The notes: generated from the letters alone by a model not told the origin. A stretch of DNA of 35,779 nt from Sulfidibacterium sp964473395 (GCA_964473395.1 CAYYOW010000013.1:1-35779); one strand, 5' to 3'. Shown: positions 1 to 9,249, numbered from the stretch's first letter. Translations and numbers: made by a program.

Positions 1-3000
1 TTCATAATATTCACTTCCGTGGAAATAGCCGATTGGTTGGAATAACGGTTGTCATTTCTCCAGTACATGCCGTTTTCTTTGTTAAGCAACGACTTCTCGT
101 TCAGCGCCCGGATGATGGCTTCAGCCTGATTGCCCCATCCCAACCGGTTCAAAGTCATGGCCGAGAGTGCCTGCATGTTGTTGTTCTGTTTAGGCCAAAA
201 GCGTTTGATTTGTCCGCTGAAATAGCCAAAGGCCTTTCGTGCCTCTTTGCCGAGTGGAATTGTGGCCGAAAATCCGGAACGGAGATAACAATACCGGATT
301 TGTTCCGGGGTAAGATGGTTTTGGCTGAGTGTTTTCGGATACCGCTTTTGTAACAGACTGTATTTCTGTACCATTTCATTATCAAGGTAACGAAGTCCTT
401 TTTGTAATATTATTTTCAAAACCGGCTGTTGTTTCAGGTCGATGGCTTTGATTTGTATCAGATTAGCCAGTCCGGACAAAATATCTTCCGTTGTAAAAAA
501 ATCGGCGGGCATACCCGAAAACCAAGACCAGGCCCCGGAGGGCATCTGTGCCGCCTGCAACCGGTTCAAAGCTGATTGCTGCTTTTGTCGCATCTGGTTC
601 AAATCAAAAAAGAGCGCTATCTGGCGTTTCTGTTCCGTTTCATTTTGGGCATTCAAAACCCATGGAGTAGCCTGTAGTACAATATTTTTAAGCTCCTTGT
701 CTTTTTGTAATGCCGACAAAAAGGCATCCGGGCTTTGTTGCTTCCACTGTTGGAAAACATGCTGAATCCTGGGATACGTTTTCAACAACTTTCCCGCAAG
801 GGCATGAGCGTAAAACCGGTAAAAGATATTTTCCGCACTTTCAAACTTTGGCCTGCTCAAATAAGGCAAAGCCTGCACAGCATACCACACCGGATGCGAA
901 GTGAAGGTGAGCGTGTAACGGAAATTTACACGGGAAGAAGAGGTGTCATTAAGAAAGCTATCGAAAGTGAAACTCTTTTTCCGGTTTCCATTTACAAACA
1001 TCGGCATGCTCGCGGTTATCAGCTCGCGGTTGCTGAGCACCGGTATCATCCTTTCTTCGCCATCGGATACATTGCCGGAAACAGCTTTTACGCGGTAAGC
1101 AAGAAACTGAATATCCTGCGGAATATGGATCAACCAGGATACCAGAGTATTTTTCCCTGGCAGTATCACTACATGCTGCGTCACTGCTTCAGGGGTTAAA
1201 AAGAGATTTAGTTTCTTTCCGTTTTCGGGATTGAAAAATTCAATGCCTACCTTCACGGGAAGGATCCTTTCTGACAAATTAGATAATCGTGCCGTGAAGG
1301 TCAGCCGGTCGCCCTGACGTACAAAACGTGGCAAATGCGGAATGACCATGAGTACTTTTCGGGCAGTAAATTTCCGAACAAGGCTGCCGGTTTTCATGTC
1401 TTTTGTGTAAGCCAGTACCATAAATTTCCATTGTGTCAGCGCATCGGGTGTCGTGAAACTAATTCGAACAGTACCGCTACTGTCCGCAACGAGGTTTGGA
1501 TAAAAAAAAGCAGTTTCATGAAAATTGGTACGTAGCGGAACGGACAGTTTTTTCTTTTCTACAGGTAAAGCAGAAGACCGGGCAGAAGTCTGTTTTACTT
1601 TTTTCAAAGAAGACCCCTCCGATAAGCTTACATCATTACTAACGATCATCAATTTTTTTGCAGAACTTCCGACAGTATAAAAAACAGGTTCAACTCGTGA
1701 AAAAACAGGATAGCCGAACCAGTTGATTTGCGGATAGAAAATTCTCGTTACCGGCAGCAACTTTGTAGGATGGCTAAATAAAGTACGATTATAGCCGGTA
1801 TTAAACAGATAGGCTCGCCATGAGGCCCCCACTGCTTTGCTGTGGTAAGGAAACATCTCCCAACGGTTAGCGGCATAAACATCCAGCGAGGCATCATACA
1901 TTCCGGCCAACAAAAAGGCAGGTTGATTTTTCCCGTAAGCTGATTTTACATGAACCGTCCACTGCTCTTTTCCTCCCGGCTTCAGAAAGTTACGGTCGGT
2001 TTGCAGACTTACCGACAATTTTTTGTTTGTAAACGGCACTTTGACCGTCTGCGACCAAGAGAGAAACCGATTACTGTGCACGGCCATCAGGCGTACCACA
2101 AAGTTACCACGGAAAGCTTCTTCGATGGGGACATGAAGTTTCAGTAGTTTTTTAGCTACTGTAATCCATTGCCGCTGTATCACCGCCCTACCATTGATAA
2201 TTTCATAAAGCACATGCATATTTCCTGTGGACGAGCCAACACGTAGTTGCAAAACATCGCCAGGTTCAGCACGGTCAGCAGAGAGGTTGTGCCAGAAAAT
2301 GTCCTTCACGGGCAGTTTCGACGACCGTTCCGATGTGAGTGTAAAGAATTTTTGTACTGGAACTTCAGGCTGCCCCTTTACCGTTGCAACCAGGAGGTAT
2401 TCACCGGGTTTCAGTCTTTTTATCTTTTTGACAAAAGCTTGTGTATCCCCATGAACATCAATCTCTTCAGTAGCAACCACCGTCCTTTTCCACCGATTTT
2501 TATCATCTTCGTTCCGGAGAGCAAGATGTGGAAAATTTTTTACAAAATAACCTTTGGGTACGAGTACGGTATCCGGTTTCGGCCATGAGCGTCTGAGCAA
2601 AAAGTTGTCAGGGGTCGTTAATTTATAAAGTTTCGCCTGCACGTTTGCCGAAACCTCAGCTCCCGACAGGTTTTTGGCAATGATTTCAATTCCGTGAGAT
2701 TGTTCGCGAATTACGTTTTGCGGTATCCTGAGATTCAGTAGCAGGGCCAAACGCGAAAGCCGGATATCTTGTGTGGCCAAATGGGTCTCGCCACTGGCGT
2801 CGGTGGCTTCCACGTGGAGAACAAAACGGTAAACAGGATATGTGTCTCCCGGAATATTATTGTCAGCCCGCGCTTTGAAGGTAATCTGAAATTGTCCGGC
2901 ACTGTTGGTACGGACAATGCCACCGGCAATCTCCTTGTTTTCAGGAGACACTGGATACCAGCTCCCGTAATAAGGAATTGGAAAATAACGCTCCCGTTTT

Positions 3001-5186
3001 ACAGTATATTTTACCGGGATATTATCTGGAATACCACCAAAATAATAGGCCACTTTACCCGTAAGTGTTACTTTATCATTTAGTGCATAAGCTTTTTTTA
3101 GCGTATCGAAAGCAACATAAAAAGCAGGGGGCTTGTAGTTTTCCATGCGTATGCTGACCATTCCGGTGGCTGTTTTTATCATAAACTGTCCGTTCAGCGC
3201 CTCATCGGGCAAAATAAACGAACCGTTTACTGAGCCAGAAGAATCGGTTACCAGATGTAACTCATCCAGCTTTTTGTACTGTGCGTTCAGCAGTTGCACA
3301 TCCTGTTTCACACCGGCTTTTACTCGGGTATTATTACCTTTTGATTCCACCACAACACCTTTAAAATAAACAGTTTGCCCCGGCCTGTAAACTGCCCTGT
3401 CAGTAAAAAGATAGGTATGCAGTATGGATTTCTCTTCGTAAAGCGACCCATAAAAATGGGCAAACGTGTTGACAAAAGTGGTATCATTTCCTTTGAATGC
3501 CTTCAGAATAAAACCATTAAATTCACTGTCGTTTTTCAGTGGGATTTGTAGAAAGCCATCAGCATTCGATGAGTATTCACCAAGTGGGGTTATCTGCAGT
3601 TCCCTGGCACGGTAATCGTACGAACGGCCAAAAACTTTAATGGTAGCCCCGGAAACCGGTGTTCCGTTCTCTCTGTCAAGAAGATAAATATCCAATGCCT
3701 GTGCGCTGTTATTTTCTTGTGAAAGCAACGTTAGCTGTGTAACCTGAATTTGCTGGTAAAGGACAGTGCTCTTCTTGTCAAAATGAGGATTATCAGAAAC
3801 AAAAACTACATACGAACCTATGGGAAGCGCCGGCATGGCAATTTCTGCCGTGTGCATCCGGTGGTCATGGGCAAACGGAAACGCCTGTTCCCAGCTTTTA
3901 AAAGCAGGTCTTTTGAGAATACTTAACAGGTGGCGTTTTAAATTCTCCCCGAAGACCGGGTTTTCAATATCAGATGAAATTTTTACCATACGAAAATAAA
4001 GTTTGGCGCTGTTTTTATAAGTCACCAGAGACAGAAACGGCTTGCCTGGCAGCAAAGCCTGTTCTGTTTTCATACGGAATGCCGGTTTATTGATTTGTGT
4101 AATTATATTTTTGCAGCTATTGGAAAATGGTGCTGAGGGAAAGGCTTTCAGCACTTTCTTACAAGTCTCTTCCGCTTTTATCAGATAGTTTATTTTGCTT
4201 TTTTTGTACGATGCAAGCGCCCGGTAAGCCTGTGCAAGCCGGCCGGCAACACGAATAGAAATCACCTGATTTTGGAACTGTTTCAACAGTCTCTCCAACG
4301 CGTGGGAGTATGCCAGACCGTTGGTAAAATTATCAGGTAGTTGGGATTTGGCAAAAGCAAGCCGTTTCAAATTGGCATCCACAAAAGCGGCCTGATGGTT
4401 TTGTGCCTTATGCAATCGTAATAAATGCTGAAATAGGGAAAGAACATTGGCTGTTACGGAAGTTCTGTCGCCGGAGAAATCCATTTTTATAAAATCAGAA
4501 GAAGAAGTAAATAGGCTGGTATCAGGAACCGTTTTGCCATTGGGAAGCCATCGCCGGGCATCATTCGAAGAAAAATAGCTAATGGCCCGATTGGCCAGCA
4601 GGTCGTAAAGGGTCGGCCATAATACTAAGCTGCTGTCGTTTTGCAAAATAGCGGAAAACCCTGACAGCCGAACCTGACGCAGTACATTGGGAGACGACAC
4701 GGAAGCAATATATGCATTTTGAATTTTCAGATTCCATTGCCGGGCATTCAGGGTTGCCAAAGAAGTATCACTGGCAGAAGCAACAGTTTTCCGGTTTAGA
4801 ATTTCACTGAAATGACTGTCAAAATAGCCCCGGTATAATTGTCCGAGCAGGGAATAAAGCAACGGCTTTTCCACCGGCGTGGCCGTTTTCACCTCCTTCT
4901 CAAATTCGCGGATACTTTTCAGCTGGAAATCTTCCTGAAAAGTACTTTGCAGGCTAACACGGTTAATAAGGGCTTTCAACACCTGGCTTTCGTTACCTTC
5001 GGCCCTGGCTTTGGTGTAAATGAATTTCACCGTTTTCAAAGCGGATCTCGGAAGGTCTTTTTGGGAATACTGCCGAACTTTTTTCCAGAGAGCGCTATAA
5101 TTATCGGATTTTGTCCGGCCCTGCCACGACACCAACATCAGCACGAGAAGGCTCATGCCTATCCAAATTATCCATTGTTTTTTCAT
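1..5186 (-). CDS. Alpha-2-macroglobulin family protein, partial (C-terminus beyond left edge)
   Basis: The reading frame is open from an ATG at 5186 to the window edge, giving about 1728 residues without a stop. The start MKKQWIIWIGMSLLVLMLVS is a signal peptide without a lipobox cysteine, so a secreted or periplasmic protein is expected. A helical region up to about residue 330 is followed by macroglobulin-type beta domains. A typical macroglobulin motif, TDRAVYRPGQTVYFKG, sits near residue 600, and an A2M-type segment (FTTPDALTQWKF) near residue 1250. The thioester-domain region begins around residue 1440. There the usual C-x-E-Q is S-A-E-N (residues 1450-1453, bases 828-839), so the covalent trap is absent. 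PSGAWSWFSGM near residue 1548 is typical of the alpha-alpha toroid of bacterial members. Such proteins are thought to trap or block proteases at the cell surface. The family is clear; the biological role without a thioester is not. Confidence 0.9.
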   Translation of the reverse strand, partial: MKKQWIIWIGMSLLVLMLVSWQGRTKSDNYSALWKKVRQYSQKDLPRSALKTVKFIYTKARAEGNESQVLKALINRVSLQSTFQEDFQLKSIREFEKEVKTATPVEKPLLYSLLGQLYRGYFDSHFSEILNRKTVASASDTSLATLNARQWNLKIQNAYIASVSSPNVLRQVRLSGFSAILQNDSSLVLWPTLYDLLANRAISYFSSNDARRWLPNGKTVPDTSLFTSSSDFIKMDFSGDRTSVTANVLSLFQHLLRLHKAQNHQAAFVDANLKRLAFAKSQLPDNFTNGLAYSHALERLLKQFQNQVISIRVAGRLAQAYRALASYKKSKINYLIKAEETCKKVLKAFPSAPFSNSCKNIITQINKPAFRMKTEQALLPGKPFLSLVTYKNSAKLYFRMVKISSDIENPVFGENLKRHLLSILKRPAFKSWEQAFPFAHDHRMHTAEIAMPALPIGSYVVFVSDNPHFDKKSTVLYQQIQVTQLTLLSQENNSAQALDIYLLDRENGTPVSGATIKVFGRSYDYRARELQITPLGEYSSNADGFLQIPLKNDSEFNGFILKAFKGNDTTFVNTFAHFYGSLYEEKSILHTYLFTDRAVYRPGQTVYFKGVVVESKGNNTRVKAGVKQDVQLLNAQYKKLDELHLVTDSSGSVNGSFILPDEALNGQFMIKTATGMVSIRMENYKPPAFYVAFDTLKKAYALNDKVTLTGKVAYYFGGIPDNIPVKYTVKRERYFPIPYYGSWYPVSPENKEIAGGIVRTNSAGQFQITFKARADNNIPGDTYPVYRFVLHVEATDASGETHLATQDIRLSRLALLLNLRIPQNVIREQSHGIEIIAKNLSGAEVSANVQAKLYKLTTPDNFLLRRSWPKPDTVLVPKGYFVKNFPHLALRNEDDKNRWKRTVVATEEIDVHGDTQAFVKKIKRLKPGEYLLVATVKGQPEVPVQKFFTLTSERSSKLPVKDIFWHNLSADRAEPGDVLQLRVGSSTGNMHVLYEIINGRAVIQRQWITVAKKLLKLHVPIEEAFRGNFVVRLMAVHSNRFLSWSQTVKVPFTNKKLSVSLQTDRNFLKPGGKEQWTVHVKSAYGKNQPAFLLAGMYDASLDVYAANRWEMFPYHSKAVGASWRAYLFNTGYNRTLFSHPTKLLPVTRIFYPQINWFGYPVFSRVEPVFYTVGSSAKKLMIVSNDVSLSEGSSLKKVKQTSARSSALPVEKKKLSVPLRTNFHETAFFYPNLVADSSGTVRISFTTPDALTQWKFMVLAYTKDMKTGSLVRKFTARKVLMVIPHLPRFVRQGDRLTFTARLSNLSERILPVKVGIEFFNPENGKKLNLFLTPEAVTQHVVILPGKNTLVSWLIHIPQDIQFLAYRVKAVSGNVSDGEERMIPVLSNRELITASMPMFVNGNRKKSFTFDSFLNDTSSSRVNFRYTLTFTSHPVWYAVQALPYLSRPKFESAENIFYRFYAHALAGKLLKTYPRIQHVFQQWKQQSPDAFLSALQKDKELKNIVLQATPWVLNAQNETEQKRQIALFFDLNQMRQKQQSALNRLQAAQMPSGAWSWFSGMPADFFTTEDILSGLANLIQIKAIDLKQQPVLKIILQKGLRYLDNEMVQKYSLLQKRYPKTLSQNHLTPEQIRYCYLRSGFSATIPLGKEARKAFGYFSGQIKRFWPKQNNNMQALSAMTLNRLGWGNQAEAIIRALNEKSLLNKENGMYWRNDNRYSNQSAISTEVNIM

Positions 5187-5222
5187 AGGAAAGAGAATTT
5201 CTTTCAGATATGTGATTTTCAG

Positions 5223-5254
5223 CAAATATAATACCGTTATCCGGAAAATGCAAA
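5223..5254 (-). promoter_or_regulatory. Bacteroidota-type promoter of the macroglobulin gene
   Basis: On the minus strand a TTTG (-33, bases 5251-5254) is followed after exactly 20 bases by TATATTTG (-7, bases 5223-5230), which matches the TAnnTTTG consensus of the Bacteroidota primary sigma factor. It lies about 37 bases before the ATG at 5186, so the leader would be about 30 bases. Confidence 0.7.
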
Positions 5255-5341
5255 AACGGAAAGTTGAATGTCGGTTCGTGGCCCGTCTTTGCGAACACGC
5301 CAACCCGAATGCTCTTTCACTGAATGATTACTTCGGCGTGT

Positions 5342-5431
5342 GAAGCAATCTCCCTGCTACAAGACCTATCTTTAAAAAAGAGATTGCTTCTTCGCTCCAA
5401 CACACAGGCTAATCTGTTGCGAATCGCAATG
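5342..5431. repeat. Palindromic dispersed repeat, copy 1
   Basis: GAAGCAATCTC (5342-5352) and GAGATTGCTTC (5380-5390) form a perfect 11-base inverted repeat. The same arms, at the same 29-base spacing counted between the shared 10-base cores, occur at 35458-35506. Both copies continue with a tail that contains CGCTC and ends in TCGCAATG (here 5424-5431). The copy lies downstream of atpG. It resembles REP-type elements that sit after genes and may act as a transcript end or stability element; that role is inferred. Confidence 0.75.
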
Positions 5432-5493
5432 ACGCGGCACAGAAGAGAAATCTAAAAGAGCAGCATATGAGATGGGAATCTTCAGGCGTGGAC

Positions 5494-5517
5494 ACTAAGG
5501 CGGAGACTAAGGCGGAG
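5494..5517. repeat. 12-base tandem duplication
   Basis: ACTAAGGCGGAG occurs twice head to tail (5494-5505 and 5506-5517) in non-coding DNA downstream of atpG. No function is apparent. Confidence 0.8.
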
Positions 5518-5599
5518 AGAAGGCACAGCGAATGCTTGCGCCATAGTCAGATTAAAACATACGAATTGAAAAAATATTCAACTTTCACATTCCAACATC

Positions 5600-6490
5600 T
5601 CACCCTTTCAGTGCTTCTGCGCCGCTGACAATCTCCAGAATTTCGTTGGTGATAGAGGCTTGGCGGGCTTTGTTGTAAGTCAGTTTCAGATCCTTCAACA
5701 ATTCGGTAGCATTGTCGGTGGCCTGATGCATGGCTGTCATCCGGGCGCCGTGCTCGGCAGCAAAACTATCCAGCAGGGCTTTGTAAAACTGAATCTTCAA
5801 CGACTTGGGAATCAGCTCGGTGATAATTTCCTTTTTACCGGGTTCAAAGATGTAATCTACATGTTTGTGCTCTTTCCCGGCTGATTCATCCGGAGTCGAT
5901 TCAACGATGGGCAGAAACTGTTCGGTTTGTAAAATTTGCACGGCGGCATTTTTAAACTCATTGTAAACCAGTACGATTTTATCGTACGCACCTACTGCAA
6001 ATTTCTGCATCAGACTTTCGGCCAATAGAGCTACGTTCGCAAAGTTGAGATCATCGAAAATGGCACTCTCCGCCTCTTTTACAGTATAGCCTTTTGATTT
6101 TAAAATATCGGCACCTTTTTTCCCTACACAGAAGAAATCAACATTTCCTTTTTTAAGCTGCGGGGCAAACTCCCCTTCCACCTGTTTCACAGCTTCTTTT
6201 ACAACATTCAGATTAAAAGCGCCACAAAGTCCGCGGTTGGAAGTAATCGTTACCAAAAGTACTTTTTCAGAATCGCGAGCAGTGGTAAAAACATTCTCAT
6301 TCGAGTCATCGAGACTAGCACTCAAATCACTCATAATTTCCTGTAACTTAGCTGCATATGGCCTCATAGTGGTCACTGCATTTTGTGCTTTCCGCAACTT
6401 AGCAGCCGCCACCATTTTCATGGCGCTGGTAATCTGCATGGTTGATTGCACAGAAGCTATTCTTATCCGGACTTCTTTTAAGTTAGCCAT
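5600..6490 (-). CDS. atpG: F1Fo ATP synthase gamma subunit
   Basis: This is the central rotor stalk of F1, which couples c-ring rotation to catalysis in the alpha3beta3 head. The 296 residues match the normal family length. The amino-terminal helix carries the conserved ITSAMKMVAAAKLRKAQ stretch (residues 20-36), and the carboxy-terminal helix ends with ITNEILEIVSGAEALKG, the conserved coiled-coil partner. The middle part is the Rossmann-like domain (LLVTITSNRGLCGAFN). It is the last gene of the atpBEFHAG cluster, 20 bases after atpA, and is followed by a palindromic repeat rather than a clear terminator. Confidence 0.97.
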   Translation of the reverse strand: MANLKEVRIRIASVQSTMQITSAMKMVAAAKLRKAQNAVTTMRPYAAKLQEIMSDLSASLDDSNENVFTTARDSEKVLLVTITSNRGLCGAFNLNVVKEAVKQVEGEFAPQLKKGNVDFFCVGKKGADILKSKGYTVKEAESAIFDDLNFANVALLAESLMQKFAVGAYDKIVLVYNEFKNAAVQILQTEQFLPIVESTPDESAGKEHKHVDYIFEPGKKEIITELIPKSLKIQFYKALLDSFAAEHGARMTAMHQATDNATELLKDLKLTYNKARQASITNEILEIVSGAEALKG

Positions 6491-6510
6491 AATACTTAGT
6501 CAGGTTAAAG

Positions 6511-8094
6511 TTACTTTTTGTATCGCCCTGAAATCTCAGCAGCTATCTTTTTCATGGTTTCTACACCTTTGTCGGTCAACTTTCCTTGTTTCAGTTCATC
6601 CAAAACATCCTTATATTTTGCCTGCATAATGCTCAGATAATTTTCCTGAAAATCACGAATTTTATCTGTGGGAACATCAAGCAGCAGGTTTTTGGTTCCA
6701 CAGAAAAGGATAGCGACCTGCTCTTCCACTTTCATGGGAGAATACTGGGGTTGTTTCAAAATCTCCACATTCCGGCGTCCTTTCTCCAACACATTGAGTG
6801 TTGCAGCATCGAGGTCGGAACCAAATTTGGAGAACGCTTCCAGCTCGCGAAACTGTGCCTGGTCAAGTTTCAGTGTCCCGGCCACCTTTTTCATAGACTT
6901 TATTTGTGCCGCACCACCCACGCGCGACACGGAAATGCCCACATTGATAGCGGGACGGATACCCGAGTTAAACAATGTAGTTTCAAGGAAAATCTGACCA
7001 TCGGTAATGGAAATTACATTGGTTGGGATATAAGCTGAAACATCGCCGGCCTGTGTCTCAATAATCGGCAAAGCAGTGAGGGAACCACCACCTTTCACGA
7101 GATGTTTGATGCTTTCGGGGATGTTATTCATTTTTTTAGCAATCTCATCGGAATCGATGATTTTAGCAGCGCGCTCCAGCAGGCGGGAGTGCAAGTAAAA
7201 CACGTCACCCGGATAAGCTTCACGACCCGGAGGACGGCGCAACAGCAGGGAAACTTCGCGGTAGGCCACAGCCTGTTTTGAAAGATCGTCATACACAATC
7301 AAAGCCGGACGACCCGTGTCGCGAAAATATTCGCCAATGGCAGCACCGGCAAAAGGAGCATAAAACTGTGTGGCTGCCGGGTCAGAAGCAGTTGCCGAGA
7401 CAATCACAGTATATGCCATAGCACCATGCTCTTCGAGGGTTTTCTGAATCTGTGCCACGGTAGAGCCTTTTTGTCCTGAAGCAACATAAATACAGTAAAC
7501 CGGTTCACCATTTTCATAAAACTCTTTCTGGTTGATAATGGTATCGATGGCAATGGCTGTTTTTCCGGTCTGACGGTCACCGATAATCAGCTCACGCTGG
7601 CCACGGCCTATGGGAATCATGGCATCGATGGCTTTGATACCGGTTTGCAACGGCTCGTTTACGGGCTGACGGTATATCACACCCGGCGCTTTGCGTTCCA
7701 GTGGCATTTCAAAAAGGTCGCCTTCCACGGCGCCTTTCCCGTCGATGGGCTCGCCGAGGGTATTAATTACACGTCCGAGGAGGCCTTCGCCCACTTTTAT
7801 GGAAACAATTCTTCCTGTTCGCTTAACTTTATCACCTTCGTTGATATCTTCGGCATCGCCAAGTAGCACGACCCCCACATTGTCTTCTTCAAGATTTTGG
7901 ACAAGCCCCATGAGGCCGTTTTTCTCAAATTCGACCAACTCACCCTGCTCAGCATTGGAAAGACCGTAAATACGGGCAATGCCATCGCCAATCATAAGGA
8001 CCGTTCCGATTTCCTCGAGTGTGGCTTCCGATTCAAAGCCTGCCAATTCCTGTCGCAGTATAGCTGATATTTCAGCCGGTTTGATGTCTGCCAT
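6511..8094 (-). CDS. atpA: F1Fo ATP synthase alpha subunit
   Basis: This is the non-catalytic nucleotide-binding subunit of the F1 head. The 527 residues begin with the usual helix that contacts the delta subunit (IKPAEISAILRQEL). A beta-barrel domain follows to about residue 95. The Walker A motif GDRQTGKT is at residues 172-179, and ALIVYDDLSKQAVAYR is the Walker B region. The arginine finger is in the conserved SVSRVGGAAQ segment, and a helical C-terminal domain completes the protein. It sits between atpH (42 bases upstream) and atpG. Nothing is missing from the family pattern. Confidence 0.98.
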   Translation of the reverse strand: MADIKPAEISAILRQELAGFESEATLEEIGTVLMIGDGIARIYGLSNAEQGELVEFEKNGLMGLVQNLEEDNVGVVLLGDAEDINEGDKVKRTGRIVSIKVGEGLLGRVINTLGEPIDGKGAVEGDLFEMPLERKAPGVIYRQPVNEPLQTGIKAIDAMIPIGRGQRELIIGDRQTGKTAIAIDTIINQKEFYENGEPVYCIYVASGQKGSTVAQIQKTLEEHGAMAYTVIVSATASDPAATQFYAPFAGAAIGEYFRDTGRPALIVYDDLSKQAVAYREVSLLLRRPPGREAYPGDVFYLHSRLLERAAKIIDSDEIAKKMNNIPESIKHLVKGGGSLTALPIIETQAGDVSAYIPTNVISITDGQIFLETTLFNSGIRPAINVGISVSRVGGAAQIKSMKKVAGTLKLDQAQFRELEAFSKFGSDLDAATLNVLEKGRRNVEILKQPQYSPMKVEEQVAILFCGTKNLLLDVPTDKIRDFQENYLSIMQAKYKDVLDELKQGKLTDKGVETMKKIAAEISGRYKK

Positions 8095-8136
8095 AATTTA
8101 TGTTTTATCGTTATATCTAATTAAAATACAGGTTAA

Positions 8137-8682
8137 TTATTTCAATTTGTCGGCATAGTTTTTCCGCAACCGCCTCAGCTGTGTAGTCACGCTGGCATCA
8201 TACTGGTAATCTCCCAGCCGTACCACAAAACCGCCGATAATACTTTCATCTACAATTTCTTTCAGCTCAATATCTTTGTCTGTGATGGCTTTCAGTTTAC
8301 CCACCACAAGTTTTCTGATTTCATCATCTGACTTTGTAGCAGTGAGGAGCTCGGCGCCAACCACATTTTTATAATTTTTGTAAATATCATCAAACGCCAG
8401 ACAGATACTTTCAAGATAGACTTCGCGGCCTTTACGGATGATAAGGCTGAAGAAACGGAGACTCAATTCGCTCAGTTTCTCCCCAAACAATCTGTTGAGA
8501 ATTTTTACCTTTTTTGATCCGTTCAGAACAGGATTTGCCATTATTCTCCTCAGTTCCCTGTTTTCTGCCAGAACACGTCCCACCAAGCGCATGTCTATGG
8601 CGACTTTTTCTTCAATCTTGTTTTCAAGAGAAAGGTCGAAAAGGGCCTGTGCGTATCTCTTTGCCAGCAAATTTACTCTCAT
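8137..8682 (-). CDS. atpH: F1Fo ATP synthase delta subunit
   Basis: This peripheral-stalk subunit joins the b subunits to the top of the F1 head (OSCP homologue). The 181 residues start with the typical LAKRYAQALFDLSLE helix, continue with a helical domain to about residue 105, and end with the conserved GGFVVRLGDYQYDASVTTQL segment of the carboxy-terminal domain. It lies 12 bases after atpF and 42 before atpA, so it is co-transcribed and possibly translationally coupled to atpF. Confidence 0.95.
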   Translation of the reverse strand: MRVNLLAKRYAQALFDLSLENKIEEKVAIDMRLVGRVLAENRELRRIMANPVLNGSKKVKILNRLFGEKLSELSLRFFSLIIRKGREVYLESICLAFDDIYKNYKNVVGAELLTATKSDDEIRKLVVGKLKAITDKDIELKEIVDESIIGGFVVRLGDYQYDASVTTQLRRLRKNYADKLK

Positions 8683-8694
8683 GATAAAAGTCTG

Positions 8695-9189
8695 TTAGTT
8701 TAAACTGGTTTCTTTCAAAAGCTTCTCAACGTACTTTTTCTGTTTAGCCTTGTCTTTCAGCTCTTCTCTAAGAATTTTTTCGGCAATTTCGATGGAGTAT
8801 TCAGCAACAGTGGCTTTAATTTCGCGTAAAGCAGCCTGTTTTTCGATGTTAATTTTCTCTTTGGCACTCTTCACGATTCCCGAAGCCTCTAACCCGGCTT
8901 TTTCTTTTGCCTCTCCAATAATTTTATCTTTTATCTTTCGCGCTTCCGTGAGGATAACATCTCTCTCCTCCATGGCTTCCCTAAGCATTTTGTCGTTGTC
9001 GAGCTTCAAACGTTTCATCTGCTCTTGTGCCTCTTTAGCCGAATCGAGGGCTTCCTGGATACTCTGTTCACGTTCGCTGAGTCCTTTCAGAATGGCAGGC
9101 CAGGCAAATTTTCCAAGAATAAACAAGACAATACCAAAAGCCACGGTCATCCAAAAAATAAGACCTAATCCGGGATTAATTAATTGCAT
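8695..9189 (-). CDS. atpF: F1Fo ATP synthase b subunit
   Basis: This is the membrane-anchored peripheral stalk. The 164 residues show one amino-terminal membrane helix (about residues 5-27, GLGLIFWMTVAFGIVLFILG). A long charged helix rich in Glu, Lys and Ala follows, as expected for the dimeric coiled coil that reaches AtpH. It starts 87 bases after atpE, with a strong hairpin in that gap, and ends 12 bases before atpH. Confidence 0.96.
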   Translation of the reverse strand: MQLINPGLGLIFWMTVAFGIVLFILGKFAWPAILKGLSEREQSIQEALDSAKEAQEQMKRLKLDNDKMLREAMEERDVILTEARKIKDKIIGEAKEKAGLEASGIVKSAKEKINIEKQAALREIKATVAEYSIEIAEKILREELKDKAKQKKYVEKLLKETSLN

Positions 9190-9222
9190 AATTTATCTTT
9201 TTTTGATTTGGTTTCTAATTTA

Positions 9223-9249
9223 AGCATCCCGGCCTACCGCCGGGATGCT
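9223..9249 (-). promoter_or_regulatory. Strong intercistronic hairpin between atpE and atpF
   Basis: AGCATCCCGGC (9223-9233) and GCCGGGATGCT (9239-9249) form a perfect 11-base stem with a 5-base loop. On the coding (minus) strand it follows the atpE stop codon and is not followed by a run of U. It is therefore more likely an RNA-stabilising or processing element than an intrinsic terminator. That would suit the higher need for subunit c relative to subunit b. The structure is seen directly; the role is inferred. Confidence 0.75.

Larger units (their letters stand above)
5187..5599. other. Non-coding gap between atpG and the macroglobulin gene
   Basis: This 413-base stretch holds the macroglobulin promoter, a palindromic dispersed repeat (5342-5431) and a 12-base tandem duplication (5494-5517). 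Short open frames here have no protein-like composition. No RNA gene was recognised. Confidence 0.6.

Noticed and set aside
735..1199. 154-codon open frame on the plus strand opposite the macroglobulin gene
   Set aside because: It is a mirror of the macroglobulin coding frame, which is strongly supported on the minus strand.
5342..5431. Reading the palindromic repeat as a CRISPR unit
   Set aside because: There is only one copy at each of two distant sites and no spacer array or cas gene.
9223..9249. Reading the atpE-atpF hairpin as an intrinsic terminator
   Set aside because: No U run follows on the coding strand, and stopping there would cut off atpF, H, A and G.
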